Shown: in pieces, positions 42,770-51,735 of the stretch
Layout of the letters: every line of letters begins with the position of its first letter
Numbering within the stretch: position 1 is the stretch's first letter
Assembly: GCF_039542905.1 (NCBI RefSeq)
Contig: NZ_BAABIS010000001.1
Span: 4,836,001 to 4,900,000 of the forward strand
Source of the DNA: Kitasatospora terrestris
Lineage (GTDB): Bacteria > Actinomycetota > Actinomycetes > Streptomycetales > Streptomycetaceae
Direction: 5' to 3'
Length of the DNA: 64,000 bases
Position numbers and translations under genes: made by a program
The notes under the pieces: generated by a model
The model's input: only the letters and a program-made list of their open reading frames with translations
What the model was told of the DNA's origin: nothing
The model's database searches: none

Positions 42770-45568
42770 TCAGCCGGTGTTGCGCAGGCCGGCCGCGATG
42801 CCGTTGACGGTGAGGAGCAGCGCGCGGGCGCGCAGCGGGTCCTCGGGACGCCCGGCGGCGGCCTCCTCGCGCTGGCGGCGCAGCAGCGCGACCTGCAGGT
42901 AGGAGATCGGGTCGAGGTAGGCGTCGCGGACGTTGAACGTCTGCTTCAGCACCTCGTTGTGCTCCAGCAGTTCGCCCTCGCCGGTGAGCCGCAGCACCTC
43001 GCGCATGGTGAGGTCGTGCTCGGCCACGATCTGGTCGAAGACGTGGTGCAGCTCGGCGGGGACCAGCTGCTCGACGTAGTGGCGGGCGATCCGCAGGTCG
43101 GTCTTGGCCAGCGTCATGGCGACGTTGGACAGGAAGTTGCGGAAGAAGTGCCACTGGCCGTGCATCTCGTCCAGCACGTCGCCCAGGCCCGCCGCGCGGG
43201 CGGCGGCGAGGCCGGAGCCGACGCCGTACCAGCCGGGCACGATCTGGCGGGACTGGGTCCAGCCGAACACCCACGGGATGGCCCGCAGGCCGTCCAGGCC
43301 GGCGCCGGAGTCGGGGCGGCGGGACGGGCGGGAGCCCAGGTGCAGCGAGGCGAGCTGGTCGACCGGGGTGGCCGCGAAGAAGTACTTCGGCAGGTCCTCC
43401 TGCTCCACCAGGGCGCGGTACGCGGTGTGCGCGGCCTCGGAGACCTGGTCCATCGCGGCGTCCCAGCGGGCCAGCTCCTCGGGGGCCTGGCGCGGGGCGG
43501 TGTGCAGCGCGGAGGCGGCCAGGGTGGCGCTGAGGGTCAGCTCCAGGTTCTCCCGGGCGAGCGAGGGCAGCAGGTACTTGTCGGAGATGACCTCGCCCTG
43601 CTCGGTCACCTTGATCTCGCCCTCCAGGGTGCCCCAGGGCTGGGCGAGGATCGCCTCGTGCGAGGGGCCGCCGCCGCGGCCGACGGTGCCGCCGCGGCCG
43701 TGGAACAGGCGCAGCCGGATGCCGTAGCGGTGGGCGACGTCGCGCAGCCGGCGCTGGGCGCGGTGGATCTCCCACTGGGAGGTGGTGATGCCGCCGAACT
43801 TGGAGGAGTCGGAGTAGCCGAGCATGACCTCCTGGATGTCGCCGCGCAGCGAGACCAGCAGGCGGTACGACGGGTCGGAGAGCATCTCGTCCAGGATCCG
43901 GTCGGCCTCCTGGAGCTCGTCGGTGGTCTCCAGCAGCGGCACGATGCCGATCTTGGCGATCCCGGCGTGCAGGTCGATCAGGCCGGCCTCGCGGGCCAGC
44001 ACGGCGGCGGCGAACACGTCGTCGGCGCCCTGGCACATCGAGATGATGTACGACTCGACGATCTCGTCGCCGAACCGCTCGAAGCCCTCCCGGATGGTGG
44101 AGAAGACGCCGAGGGTCTTGGCGCCGGCCGCGTCCAGCGGGGCCGGGGTGGGGGCCAGCGGGCGGCGCGAGCGCAGCTCCTTGGAGAGCAGGCGCTGGCG
44201 GTACTCGCGCGGCATGTCGGTGTAGCGCCACGCCTCCTCGCCGAGCCGGTCGAAGAGCTGGCCGAGCGCGTGGTGGTGCGCCTCGGCGTGCTCGCGGACG
44301 TCCATGGTGGCGAGCTGCAGGCCGAACGCCTCGATGGTGCGGATCGCCCGGGCCAGCCGGCCGTCGGCGATCAGCCCGCCGCGGTGGGCGCGCAGCGAGT
44401 CCTGGATCAGCTTGAGGTCGGCGACCAGCTCGCGGGTGCCCACGTAGTCGCGGCCGACCACGTGCGGGGTGCCGGAGGCCAGGCGGTCGCGGGTGTTCTC
44501 CAGCTTGATCCGGATGCAGGTGGCCTTGAGCCGGTACGGCTCCTCGGCGTTCATCCGCTTGTAGCGGGGGCTGAGCTCCGGCAGTTCCTTGAGGTCGGCC
44601 TCCAGCGAGGCCAGCAGCTCCTCCGAGGCGCCGGCCAGCCGGACCGAGGTGGACATCGAGGCGCGCAGGTCGTCGACGGCGGCCAGGGCGTCCTTGATGC
44701 CGTACTCGTGCTGGAGGTTGAGCACGTCCCAGGTGACCTTGGGGGTGACGTTCGGGTTGCCGTCCCGGTCGCCGCCGATCCAGGTGCCGAAGGTCAGCGG
44801 GCGGACGCCCTCGGGCAGCGCGAGGCCGACCCGGGCGAGCTCCTCGTGCAGCTCCTCCAGGACCTCGGGGACCGCGTCGCGGTACAGCTCGTCGAGGTAG
44901 TAGACGGCGTTGCGGGCCTCGTCGGTGGGCTCCGGGCGGGCGATCCGCAGCTCGTCGGTCTGCCAGAGCAGGTCGATCACCTCGGCGAGGCGGCGGTCGG
45001 CGCTGCGGCGGGCCGAGGTGTGCCGGGCCGGGTCGGCCTCCAGCAGGCCGGAGGCGGCGTGCTCGCGGTGGATGCGCTCCAGCAGCTCGCCGACCCGGCG
45101 GAGCTTGTTCAGCACCGAGCGGCGGGCGGCCTCGGTCGGGTGCGCGGTGAAGACCGGGCGGACCGCGAGGTTGGCCAGGGTGTCGGCGAGGTGCTTGGGG
45201 TCCGCCTCGGCCAGCTGGTCGACGGTCTGCGACAGCGGCGAGCCCTCGCGGGCCCGGCGGGCGGCGAACTCGCGGCCGCGGTGCACCTGCTCGGTGACGT
45301 TCGCCAGGTGGAAGTAGGTGGAGAAGGCGCGGACCAGCTTGGCGGCGGTGTCCAGGTCGATCTCGCCGAGCAGCTGCGCGGTGGCCTCGCCGTCGGTGCG
45401 GCTCAGCAGGCGGACCTGCTCGACCAGGCCCAGCAGTTCGGGGCCCTCCTGACGGACGAGCGTCTCGCCCAGCAGGTCGCCCAGGCGGCGGATGTCCGCA
45501 CGGAGCGCTGCGTTGTCGGCGACGTTCGGCGATGGGTTGTCCGCCGAGTTGGGGACCGGAGCGGTCAC
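42770..45568 (-). CDS. ppc: Phosphoenolpyruvate carboxylase
   Basis: 932 residues. Carboxylates PEP to oxaloacetate, replenishing the TCA cycle. Catalytic motifs present: FTAHPTEAARRS near residue 140, GYSDSSKFGGITTSQW near 580, FHGRGGTVGRGGGP near 622, and the conserved C-terminal RNTG. Single gene, closed by the bidirectional terminator. Divergent from the sensor kinase gene. Confidence 0.97.
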   Translation of the reverse strand: MTAPVPNSADNPSPNVADNAALRADIRRLGDLLGETLVRQEGPELLGLVEQVRLLSRTDGEATAQLLGEIDLDTAAKLVRAFSTYFHLANVTEQVHRGREFAARRAREGSPLSQTVDQLAEADPKHLADTLANLAVRPVFTAHPTEAARRSVLNKLRRVGELLERIHREHAASGLLEADPARHTSARRSADRRLAEVIDLLWQTDELRIARPEPTDEARNAVYYLDELYRDAVPEVLEELHEELARVGLALPEGVRPLTFGTWIGGDRDGNPNVTPKVTWDVLNLQHEYGIKDALAAVDDLRASMSTSVRLAGASEELLASLEADLKELPELSPRYKRMNAEEPYRLKATCIRIKLENTRDRLASGTPHVVGRDYVGTRELVADLKLIQDSLRAHRGGLIADGRLARAIRTIEAFGLQLATMDVREHAEAHHHALGQLFDRLGEEAWRYTDMPREYRQRLLSKELRSRRPLAPTPAPLDAAGAKTLGVFSTIREGFERFGDEIVESYIISMCQGADDVFAAAVLAREAGLIDLHAGIAKIGIVPLLETTDELQEADRILDEMLSDPSYRLLVSLRGDIQEVMLGYSDSSKFGGITTSQWEIHRAQRRLRDVAHRYGIRLRLFHGRGGTVGRGGGPSHEAILAQPWGTLEGEIKVTEQGEVISDKYLLPSLARENLELTLSATLAASALHTAPRQAPEELARWDAAMDQVSEAAHTAYRALVEQEDLPKYFFAATPVDQLASLHLGSRPSRRPDSGAGLDGLRAIPWVFGWTQSRQIVPGWYGVGSGLAAARAAGLGDVLDEMHGQWHFFRNFLSNVAMTLAKTDLRIARHYVEQLVPAELHHVFDQIVAEHDLTMREVLRLTGEGELLEHNEVLKQTFNVRDAYLDPISYLQVALLRRQREEAAAGRPEDPLRARALLLTVNGIAAGLRNTG

Positions 45569-45774
45569 GGCTGGCTCCCTGTGGTGGTGGGGTTCGGCAA
45601 CGGCTCTGCATCACCCGCTGAGGGGTGACGTGTGCGGACCGCGCTGTCCGGACCGGACCAGCATAGGTGGCACCGGGTGCCGCGTCCGATGCCTGGCCGC
45701 ATGGCGGACACCGAGCCGTGGCCGACCGGCACGCGACGCCACCCCGTGTGCCGGTCGGCCATAGTCTGTCTCCC

Positions 45775-47067
45775 ATGAGCAAGACGCCGGAGGGGGACCG
45801 GAGCAGCGGGCCGTGGTGGTGGCAGCGCCGCCGCAGTGCCGTGCTGGACATCGGGCTGGCACTGCTGGCCGGGCTGGAGTGCGCGTTCGGCGCGTACGGG
45901 GTGGTGCACGACCGGCTGCACCTGGGGGTGCCCGCCGGGGCCGTCGCCGCGGCGCTGGGCGTGCTCGCCGGGCTGTCGCTGGTGGTGCGGCGGCGCTGGC
46001 CGGCGGTGCCGGTGCTGGCGGCGATGGTGTTCGTGCCGGGGCTGTTCGGCGTGGTGCTGCTGGTGGTGTCGCTGTACACCCTGGCGGCGACCTGGGAGTG
46101 GCCGTCGCGGCGGCTGCGGGTGGTGCTGCTCTCCGCGCTGGCGATGGTGGAGACCTTCGGCATGGCGCTGTTCGTGCTGTCCGTGCCCGCCGAGCCGGCC
46201 TCCGCCGAGCCGCTGCCGCCGTACTGGGTGTTCGTGCTGATCGCCGCCGTGATGGCGGTCGGCCTGGTGGTCGCCCCGGTCGCGACCGGCCTGTACGTCG
46301 GCGCCCGGCGGCGGCTGATCGAGTCGCTGAAGGACCGCGCCCACGGCCTGGAGACCGAGCTGGACCTGCTCGCCGAGCGGGCCCGGGAGCGGGCCCGCCG
46401 GGCCCGGCTGGAGGAGCGCACCCGGATCGCCCGGGAGATGCACGACGTGGTCGCCCACCGGGTCAGCCTGATGGTGGTGCACGCCGCCGCCCTGGAGCGG
46501 ATCATCCCCAAGGACCCGGCGCGCGCCCAGGAGAGCGCCAAGCTGGTCGGGGACGTCGGCCGGCAGGCGCTGGACGAGCTGCGCGAGATCCTCGGCGTGC
46601 TGCGGATGTCCGAGACCGTCGAGCAGCCCGGGCCGGCCGCCGATCCCGCCGACACCCTGGCCGAGCTGCCCCGGCTGGTCGACCAGTCCCGGGCGGCCGG
46701 CATGGCGGTCACCCTGACGGTGCGCGGCGACCGGCTGCCGTACGCGCCGGAGGCCGAGCGGACCGCCTACCGGGTGGTCCAGGAGGGCCTGACCAACGCG
46801 CACAAGCACGCCGGCGGCGCGGCGGTCGCCGTGGTGCTGGCGTACGTGCCGAACGGCGTGCGGGTGGTGGTGGTCAACGAGCGCGCGGCGCGCGGCGCCG
46901 TCGGCGTGGTGCTGCCCAGCGGCGGGAACGGCCTGGTCGGGATGCGCGAGCGGGTGCTGGCGCTGGGCGGCAGCTTCGTCGCCGGGCCGGACGGGGACGG
47001 CGGCTTCCGGGTGGAGGCGGTGCTGCCCTCACGCCTCGCGGTGCAGCGGGACCGGCTGGTCCCGTGA
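45775..47067 (+). CDS. Orphan sensor histidine kinase (HisKA_3/NarX-type)
   Basis: 430 residues: about five N-terminal membrane segments (up to about residue 180), a coiled linker, the HisKA_3 box IAREMHDVVAHRVSLM (His near 222), and an HATPase domain with the N-box AYRVVQEGLTNAHKHA and the G-box GNGLVGMRERV. Such kinases normally phosphorylate a NarL-type regulator, but none is adjacent. TAGTCT at 45762-45767 lies seven bases before the ATG, suggesting leaderless transcription. Its last 39 bases overlap the convergent acyltransferase gene. Confidence 0.88.
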   Translation: MSKTPEGDRSSGPWWWQRRRSAVLDIGLALLAGLECAFGAYGVVHDRLHLGVPAGAVAAALGVLAGLSLVVRRRWPAVPVLAAMVFVPGLFGVVLLVVSLYTLAATWEWPSRRLRVVLLSALAMVETFGMALFVLSVPAEPASAEPLPPYWVFVLIAAVMAVGLVVAPVATGLYVGARRRLIESLKDRAHGLETELDLLAERARERARRARLEERTRIAREMHDVVAHRVSLMVVHAAALERIIPKDPARAQESAKLVGDVGRQALDELREILGVLRMSETVEQPGPAADPADTLAELPRLVDQSRAAGMAVTLTVRGDRLPYAPEAERTAYRVVQEGLTNAHKHAGGAAVAVVLAYVPNGVRVVVVNERAARGAVGVVLPSGGNGLVGMRERVLALGGSFVAGPDGDGGFRVEAVLPSRLAVQRDRLVP

Positions 47068-48075
47068 GGTGCCCTCCGGGTGCAGCAGCCGGCCGAGCGG
47101 GGGCTGCACCAGCGGGGTGAACAGCCGCACGGTGCGCGGCAGCGCCAGCACCACCGCGAGGGCCAGCGCGCAGGCGCCGAGCAGCGGCAGCGCCGTCCAC
47201 CAGTGGTGCAGCAGCCGGGCGTGGTAGATCCCGGACGCCTGGACCAGCTTCAGCGGCAGCCCGTGCAGCAGGTAGACGTACAGCGAGGCGGCGCCCAGCG
47301 CGGTGCACCGGGTGCGGCGGGCCGGCAGCACCGCGAGGAACGCGGCGCCGGCGACCAGCGCCAGCGCGCCCAGCGCGACCCGGACCGCCAGCCACACCGG
47401 GTAGCCGACCCTCAGCTGGGCGGCCGAGTCGGTGTACTCCAGCCAGCCCGGGTTCAGCAGCTTCGGGCCGACCACCCAGAGCGTCGCCGCGACACCCGCC
47501 AGCACCGCCGGGGCGCAGCGGCGCACGGCCCGGCGGTGCAGCAGCGCGAAGTGCTCCGGGCGGAGCACCAGGCCGAGCACGAAGAACGGCAGGAACCCGA
47601 GCGTCCGGCCGAACGCCAGCTCCGCCGGGAAGGCGTCCACCACACCGGTGGCGGCCGCCACCAGCACCGCCACCGGCAGCGGATGGCGCAGCGCCGTCCA
47701 CAGCGGCACGGTCAGGCGCCAGATCAGCAGCGACAGCAGGAACCAGGTCAGCCAGCGCGGCTCCAGCAGGTGGATCGGCGCCAGCCGGCGCTCCAGCGCC
47801 ATCCCGACCAGGTTGTACAGCAGCTGGAACACCACGTACGGGACGGCCAGTTGGCCGATCAGCCGCGGTCCGTCCACCTGCGGGCGGCCCGGACGGGGCC
47901 TGGCGAAGTACCCGCAGAGGGTGATGAACAGCGGCATCGAGAACGCCGCCACGGTGAGCACCGCGGCCGCCACCGTGCGGTCGTACGCCAGCAGCGGCAT
48001 CCAGGTGTGGGCGCAGACCACCAGCGCGACGGCCGCGAACTTGGCGTTGTCGAAGAGCGGTTGGCGCTCACCCAT
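47029..48075 (-). CDS. Acyltransferase-3 family membrane protein
   Basis: 348 residues, about ten hydrophobic segments. The start FDNAKFAAVALVVCAHTW carries the conserved His of the acyltransferase-3 (AT3) family, and SMPLFITLCGYFARP is the second typical motif. These enzymes O-acylate sugars, antibiotics or cell wall polymers. Neighbouring nucleotide-sugar genes make a glycan substrate plausible but unproven. The ATG at 48075 lacks a strong ribosome binding site. Overlaps the kinase gene tail to tail. Confidence 0.82.
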   Translation of the reverse strand: MGERQPLFDNAKFAAVALVVCAHTWMPLLAYDRTVAAAVLTVAAFSMPLFITLCGYFARPRPGRPQVDGPRLIGQLAVPYVVFQLLYNLVGMALERRLAPIHLLEPRWLTWFLLSLLIWRLTVPLWTALRHPLPVAVLVAAATGVVDAFPAELAFGRTLGFLPFFVLGLVLRPEHFALLHRRAVRRCAPAVLAGVAATLWVVGPKLLNPGWLEYTDSAAQLRVGYPVWLAVRVALGALALVAGAAFLAVLPARRTRCTALGAASLYVYLLHGLPLKLVQASGIYHARLLHHWWTALPLLGACALALAVVLALPRTVRLFTPLVQPPLGRLLHPEGTSRDQPVPLHREA

Positions 48076-48191
48076 CCGGATCTCCTCAAAAGCTCCACAA
48101 CCGGGTGCGCCTCAGTGTGGCGGCAACCGACCGGTGGCGGGAGGGGATTCACCAATCCGGTGACGGGGTCGCGCCGTTGTGCTCGGGCCGG

Positions 48192-48692
48192 TCAGGCCCC
48201 GGTGGTCAGGCGGTGCGGCGCGAGGCCCAGGATCAGGGTGGCCAGCGCCTGGTCGATCGAGCGGCCCAGGAACCACTCGCCGGTGTGGTCCAGGCTGAAC
48301 ACCCGGCCGTGCTCGTCCACCGCCAGCAGCGCCTGCCCGTACAGCTCCTCGCCGAGCGGCGCCAGCTTGGTGCCCAGCGCCCGGCCCAGGTCGGCCAGGG
48401 TGCGCGGCTGGTGCAGGCCGGCCAGCGGATCCAGCAGGAACGGCGTCCGCGCCAGGGTGCGGCCAGGCCCGGGCACGTCGAAGGAGAGGCCGCCGAACTC
48501 GGCCCACGCCTCGATCGCGGCCGGGAAGACCGCGTGCTGCGGGTCCAGCGCCCCGCCGTGGGCGACCAGCGCGTCGGCCCACCGTTCGGCCTGCCGGATC
48601 TCCCACCGGCCGGGGTGCCAGCCGGCCTGCTTGAGGGCGGCGGCGACGTCGGCGGGGAAACGGGGCTGGGTGCGCAGGGTGCTCGCGTTCAG
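48192..48692 (-). CDS. SUKH-3 domain immunity-type protein, probable CTG start
   Basis: 166 residues if translation begins at CTG 48692, which has GGAG six bases upstream. The typical SUKH-3 N-terminus FPADVAAALKQAGWHPGRW follows, then FGGLSF and the C-terminal GRVFSLDHTGEWFLG block. There is no ATG, GTG or TTG in frame before codon 73 (GTG at 48476), which would delete nearly half the domain. The frame is the same as that of the upstream YwqJ-type gene and begins right after its TGA. SUKH proteins are immunity proteins against nuclease and deaminase toxins; here the neighbour is a deaminase-fold protein. Confidence 0.72.
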   Translation of the reverse strand: MNASTLRTQPRFPADVAAALKQAGWHPGRWEIRQAERWADALVAHGGALDPQHAVFPAAIEAWAEFGGLSFDVPGPGRTLARTPFLLDPLAGLHQPRTLADLGRALGTKLAPLGEELYGQALLAVDEHGRVFSLDHTGEWFLGRSIDQALATLILGLAPHRLTTGA

Positions 48693-48737
48693 GGTCGGCT
48701 CCGGTGACTGGGGGACAGGGGCGGTGCGGCGGAGGGA

Positions 48738-49196
48738 TCAGCCGGCGGCCGGGCCGACGGCGACGCTCGCCACGTTCAGGTGCTCCAGCAGGGGAGCGCA
48801 GGAGCGGCACGGCGGCGCGTGCGTACCGTGCGCCGGGTCGCCCTCCTCACGGATCCGCACCGTGGTCAGCCGGGCGCCCTTCAGCGACTTCCGGGCCTCC
48901 TGCACGGTCAGCGGCTTGCGCGCCGCCCGCTTGGAACGGCCCGCGTCCACCGAGACCAGGTACTGGGAGAGCAGCGCCGCCTCCGGGCAGCGGCCCATGA
49001 AGCGCTCCCGCTGCTCCACCGGAAGACCTGCCAGGAACTCCGCCACCAGCGGGTGCAGGGCCGGCGCCAGCTCCGACTTCTCACCCGCGAGGGTGTGCAC
49101 CTCGCCGCCGCGCAGCGACAGCGCGGCCGCTACCGCGGGCAGCAGGCTGTCCCGGTGGTGGCGCAGTGCCGGTGGTCGTGCGTCCGGCTGGTCCAT
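48738..49196 (-). CDS. YwqJ-like nucleic acid deaminase-fold protein
   Basis: 152 residues, no signal peptide. The zinc-dependent deaminase motifs are present: CPE (in MGRCPEAALLSQYL, near residue 70) and PCRSC (near 129). YwqJ-type deaminases are toxin domains of polymorphic toxin systems; in Streptomyces, free-standing forms occur beside SUKH genes. GAGGAG is six bases before the ATG. Followed on the same strand by the SUKH-3 gene. It could be a toxin, an RNA or nucleotide deaminase of intracellular conflict, or a domesticated enzyme. Confidence 0.75.
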   Translation of the reverse strand: MDQPDARPPALRHHRDSLLPAVAAALSLRGGEVHTLAGEKSELAPALHPLVAEFLAGLPVEQRERFMGRCPEAALLSQYLVSVDAGRSKRAARKPLTVQEARKSLKGARLTTVRIREEGDPAHGTHAPPCRSCAPLLEHLNVASVAVGPAAG

Positions 49197-49432
49197 GGCT
49201 GTCTCCTCGGTCGTGCCCGGTGCACCGGCAGTTCTCGGCTGCCGGGGGTCTGCTGATGGACGGTGATCTCCCCGTGAGGGGACCAGCCTGCCAAACGCTT
49301 CCGACAATCTCCGAGCCGGGGTGTACGGAGGGCCCGCACGCGGCCACGCGCACGCCTGGCGCACGCTCCGCGCGCCGGTTCCGACCGCCCCCGGGTTTCC
49401 CGAATCGGCCCCTCGCCGCAGGCCGTGACCGG

Positions 49433-49462
49433 TAGCGTTCCAGTGAGCGCGGGCAAGGGGGG
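49433..49462 (+). promoter_or_regulatory. Promoter box and ribosome binding site of the amino-sugar cassette
   Basis: TAGCGT (49433-49438) is a likely -10 element for the first cassette gene, and AGGGGGG (49456-49462) lies seven bases before its ATG. The rest of the 273-base divergent gap to the YwqJ-type gene shows no gene. Confidence 0.45.
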
Positions 49463-49469
49463 TCTTGCA

Positions 49470-50636
49470 ATGACGAGCGCACCTAAGGACATGGCGCACG
49501 AAGCGCCGGGGGAGCACGTACCGACTCCGGGAGTCCCGGAACCGCGGTACGCCGAGAGGATCGGCCTGGCCGTGGTCGGCGCCGGGTACTGGGGGCCGAA
49601 CCTGGTCCGCAACGCCCAGCAGACCGCCGCACTGCGGCTGCACTGGCTCTGCGACCTGGACGAGGCGCGCTCCCGGCGGGTCCTCGGCGAGTACAGCACC
49701 GTACGGTCCACCACCTCCTTCGAGGACGTGCTGGCCGACGAGCGGGTGCACGCGGTGGCCGTCGCCACCCCGGCCGCCGCCCACTACAAACTTGTCCGGG
49801 CCGCCCTGGAGGCCGGGAAGCACGTCCTGGTCGAGAAGCCGATCACCACCACCGTCGAGGACGCCGCCGAGCTCGTCGAGATCGCCGAGGCGCGCGGCCT
49901 GGTCCTGATGTGCGACCACACCTTCTGCTACACGCCGGTGGTCCGGCGGATCCGGGAGCTGGTGCACGGCGGCGAGATCGGCGACGTCCAGTTCTTCGAC
50001 TCGGTGCGGATCAACCTCGGCCTCGTCCAGCCGGACGTGGACGTCCTGTGGGACCTGGCACCGCACGACCTGTCCATCCTCGACTTCGTGCTGCCGCCCG
50101 GCGTCGAGCCCGTCGGGGTGAGCGCCCAGGGCGCCGACCCGATCGGCGCGGGGCGGGCCTGCGTCGCCTACCTGACCGTCAAGCTCAGCAACGGCGCGCT
50201 GGCCCACTGCCACGTCAACTGGCTCTCCCCGACCAAGGTCCGGACGACGATGATCGGCGGATCGCGGCGCACCCTGGTCTGGGACGACCTCAATCCGCAG
50301 GCACGGCTGGCGATGCACGACCGCGGCGTCGACCTCACCCCGCCCGACGAGCTCACCGACGCCATCCGGCACCGCGCCCTGATCTCCTACCGGGTCGGCG
50401 ACATGGTCGCCCCGGCGCTGGTCGAGCAGGAGGCGCTGCGCAACGTGATGGCCGAGTTCGCCGCCTCGATCACCGAGGGCCGGGCACCGCTCACCGACGG
50501 GCGCTCCGGCCTGCGCGTCCTCCAACTGCTGCACGCCGCCTCCCGCAGCCTCGAACTCGGCGGCGCCACCGTCCCGGTCGGCGCCGGCTCCGATGTGCAA
50601 CTGATCACCGAACAGGAGAGGGCAGCCGCCCGATGA
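49470..50636 (+). CDS. Gfo/Idh/MocA-family nucleotide-sugar dehydrogenase
   Basis: 388 residues. NAD-binding AVVGAGYWGPNLVRN near residue 34, the catalytic-lysine motif VEKPI near 125, and LAPHDLSILDFVLP near 195, as in WlbA/WbpB-type UDP-GlcNAcA 3-dehydrogenases. Those enzymes oxidise C3 of a UDP-sugar so that an aminotransferase can act. Two aminotransferases follow in the same cassette. It overlaps the epimerase gene by ATGA. The substrate is inferred from context. Confidence 0.82.
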   Translation: MTSAPKDMAHEAPGEHVPTPGVPEPRYAERIGLAVVGAGYWGPNLVRNAQQTAALRLHWLCDLDEARSRRVLGEYSTVRSTTSFEDVLADERVHAVAVATPAAAHYKLVRAALEAGKHVLVEKPITTTVEDAAELVEIAEARGLVLMCDHTFCYTPVVRRIRELVHGGEIGDVQFFDSVRINLGLVQPDVDVLWDLAPHDLSILDFVLPPGVEPVGVSAQGADPIGAGRACVAYLTVKLSNGALAHCHVNWLSPTKVRTTMIGGSRRTLVWDDLNPQARLAMHDRGVDLTPPDELTDAIRHRALISYRVGDMVAPALVEQEALRNVMAEFAASITEGRAPLTDGRSGLRVLQLLHAASRSLELGGATVPVGAGSDVQLITEQERAAAR

Positions 50637-51613
50637 ACGCCGTCACCGTCGAAGGATCCCGCTGCCTGGTCACCGGCGGCGCCGGCACCATCGGCTCCAC
50701 CGTCGTCGACCAGCTGATCGAAGCCGGCGCCGGAGAGGTCGTCGTCCTCGACAACTTCGTCCGCGGCCGGACGGAGAACCTCGCCCACGCCCGGGCCACC
50801 GCCCGGCCCGGCCAACTGCGCGTCGTCGACGGCGACATCCGCGACCGCGCGCTGCTCCGCGAGCTCCTCGGCGACGACACCGACCTGCTCTTCCACCTCG
50901 CCGCCATCCGGATCACCCAGTGCGCCGCCGAACCCCGGCTCGCCCTGGAGGTCATGGTCGACGGCACCTTCGACGTCGTCGAGGCGGCCGCCGAGAAGGG
51001 CGTCAAGAAGCTCATCGCCTCCTCCACCGCCTCGGTCTACGGCCTCGCCGACGTCTTCCCGACGCCCGAGACCCAGCACCCCTACAACAACGACACCCTG
51101 TACGGCGCCGCCAAGGTCTTCAACGAGGGCCTGCTGCGCAGCTTCCACGCGATGTACGGGCTCGACTACGTCGCCCTGCGCTACTTCAACGTGTACGGCC
51201 CCCGGATGGACGTCCACGGCCGCTACACCGAGGTCTTCATCCGCTGGATGGAGCGCATCGTCGCCGGCCTGCCCCCGCTGATCTTCGGCGACGGCGCCCA
51301 GACCATGGACTTCGTGTACACCGAGGACATCGCCCGGGCCAACCTGCTCGCCGCCGCGGCGCCCGTCACCGACCGGGTGTACAACATCGCCTCCGCCACC
51401 GAGGTCTCGCTGCGCGGCCTCGCCGACGCGCTGCTGCGCGCCATGGACTCCGACCTCGACGTCGAGCACGGGCCCGCCCGCGGCACCGCCGGCGGCGTGG
51501 TCCGGCGCCTCGCAGACATCTCCGCCGCCGAACGCGACCTCGGCTGGAAGCCCGAGCGCGACCTCGAAGAGGGCCTCCGCCGGCTCGTCACCTGGTGGCG
51601 ACAGCAGAGCTGA
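50633..51613 (+). CDS. NAD-dependent nucleotide-sugar epimerase/dehydratase
   Basis: 326 residues. Extended SDR: GGAGTIGS near residue 16, SSTASVYG with the catalytic Ser, and YGAAK with the Tyr-Lys pair near 162; RYFNVYGPRMD is the substrate loop. Resembles UDP-GlcNAc/GalNAc 4-epimerases. Coupled to the Gfo/Idh gene by a four-base overlap. Followed by a 122-base gap containing a perfect palindrome. Confidence 0.83.
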   Translation: MNAVTVEGSRCLVTGGAGTIGSTVVDQLIEAGAGEVVVLDNFVRGRTENLAHARATARPGQLRVVDGDIRDRALLRELLGDDTDLLFHLAAIRITQCAAEPRLALEVMVDGTFDVVEAAAEKGVKKLIASSTASVYGLADVFPTPETQHPYNNDTLYGAAKVFNEGLLRSFHAMYGLDYVALRYFNVYGPRMDVHGRYTEVFIRWMERIVAGLPPLIFGDGAQTMDFVYTEDIARANLLAAAAPVTDRVYNIASATEVSLRGLADALLRAMDSDLDVEHGPARGTAGGVVRRLADISAAERDLGWKPERDLEEGLRRLVTWWRQQS

Positions 51614-51667
51614 CGAAAGCACCGCGCCAGCCACCGTCACCACCCAGTCAGATCGCGGCACGTGCAA

Positions 51668-51681
51668 CTCACCCGGGTGAG
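51668..51681. promoter_or_regulatory. Perfect palindrome inside the cassette
   Basis: CTCACCCGGGTGAG, 14 bp, in the 122-base gap between the epimerase and first aminotransferase genes, 55 bases before the start codon. It may be an operator for an internal promoter; TACCCT near 51706 is a possible -10 box. Confidence 0.35.
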
Positions 51682-51735
51682 GGCGATCAACGGCGCCGTA
51701 CCCTCCGATCCGCGCCCCTGCCAGGAGTTCCGTAC

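Noticed and set aside
41349..46712. A very long open frame (about 1,790 codons) on the minus strand across the sigma gene, ppc and the kinase gene
   Set aside because: It is an antisense or shifted-frame artefact of high GC: its translation is Arg/Pro/Ala-rich without family motifs, while ppc and the kinase in other frames have complete catalytic motifs.
48476..48478. GTG at 48476 as the start of the SUKH-3 gene
   Set aside because: It would remove about 72 N-terminal residues that match the SUKH-3 family; the upstream CTG with a Shine-Dalgarno explains the data better.
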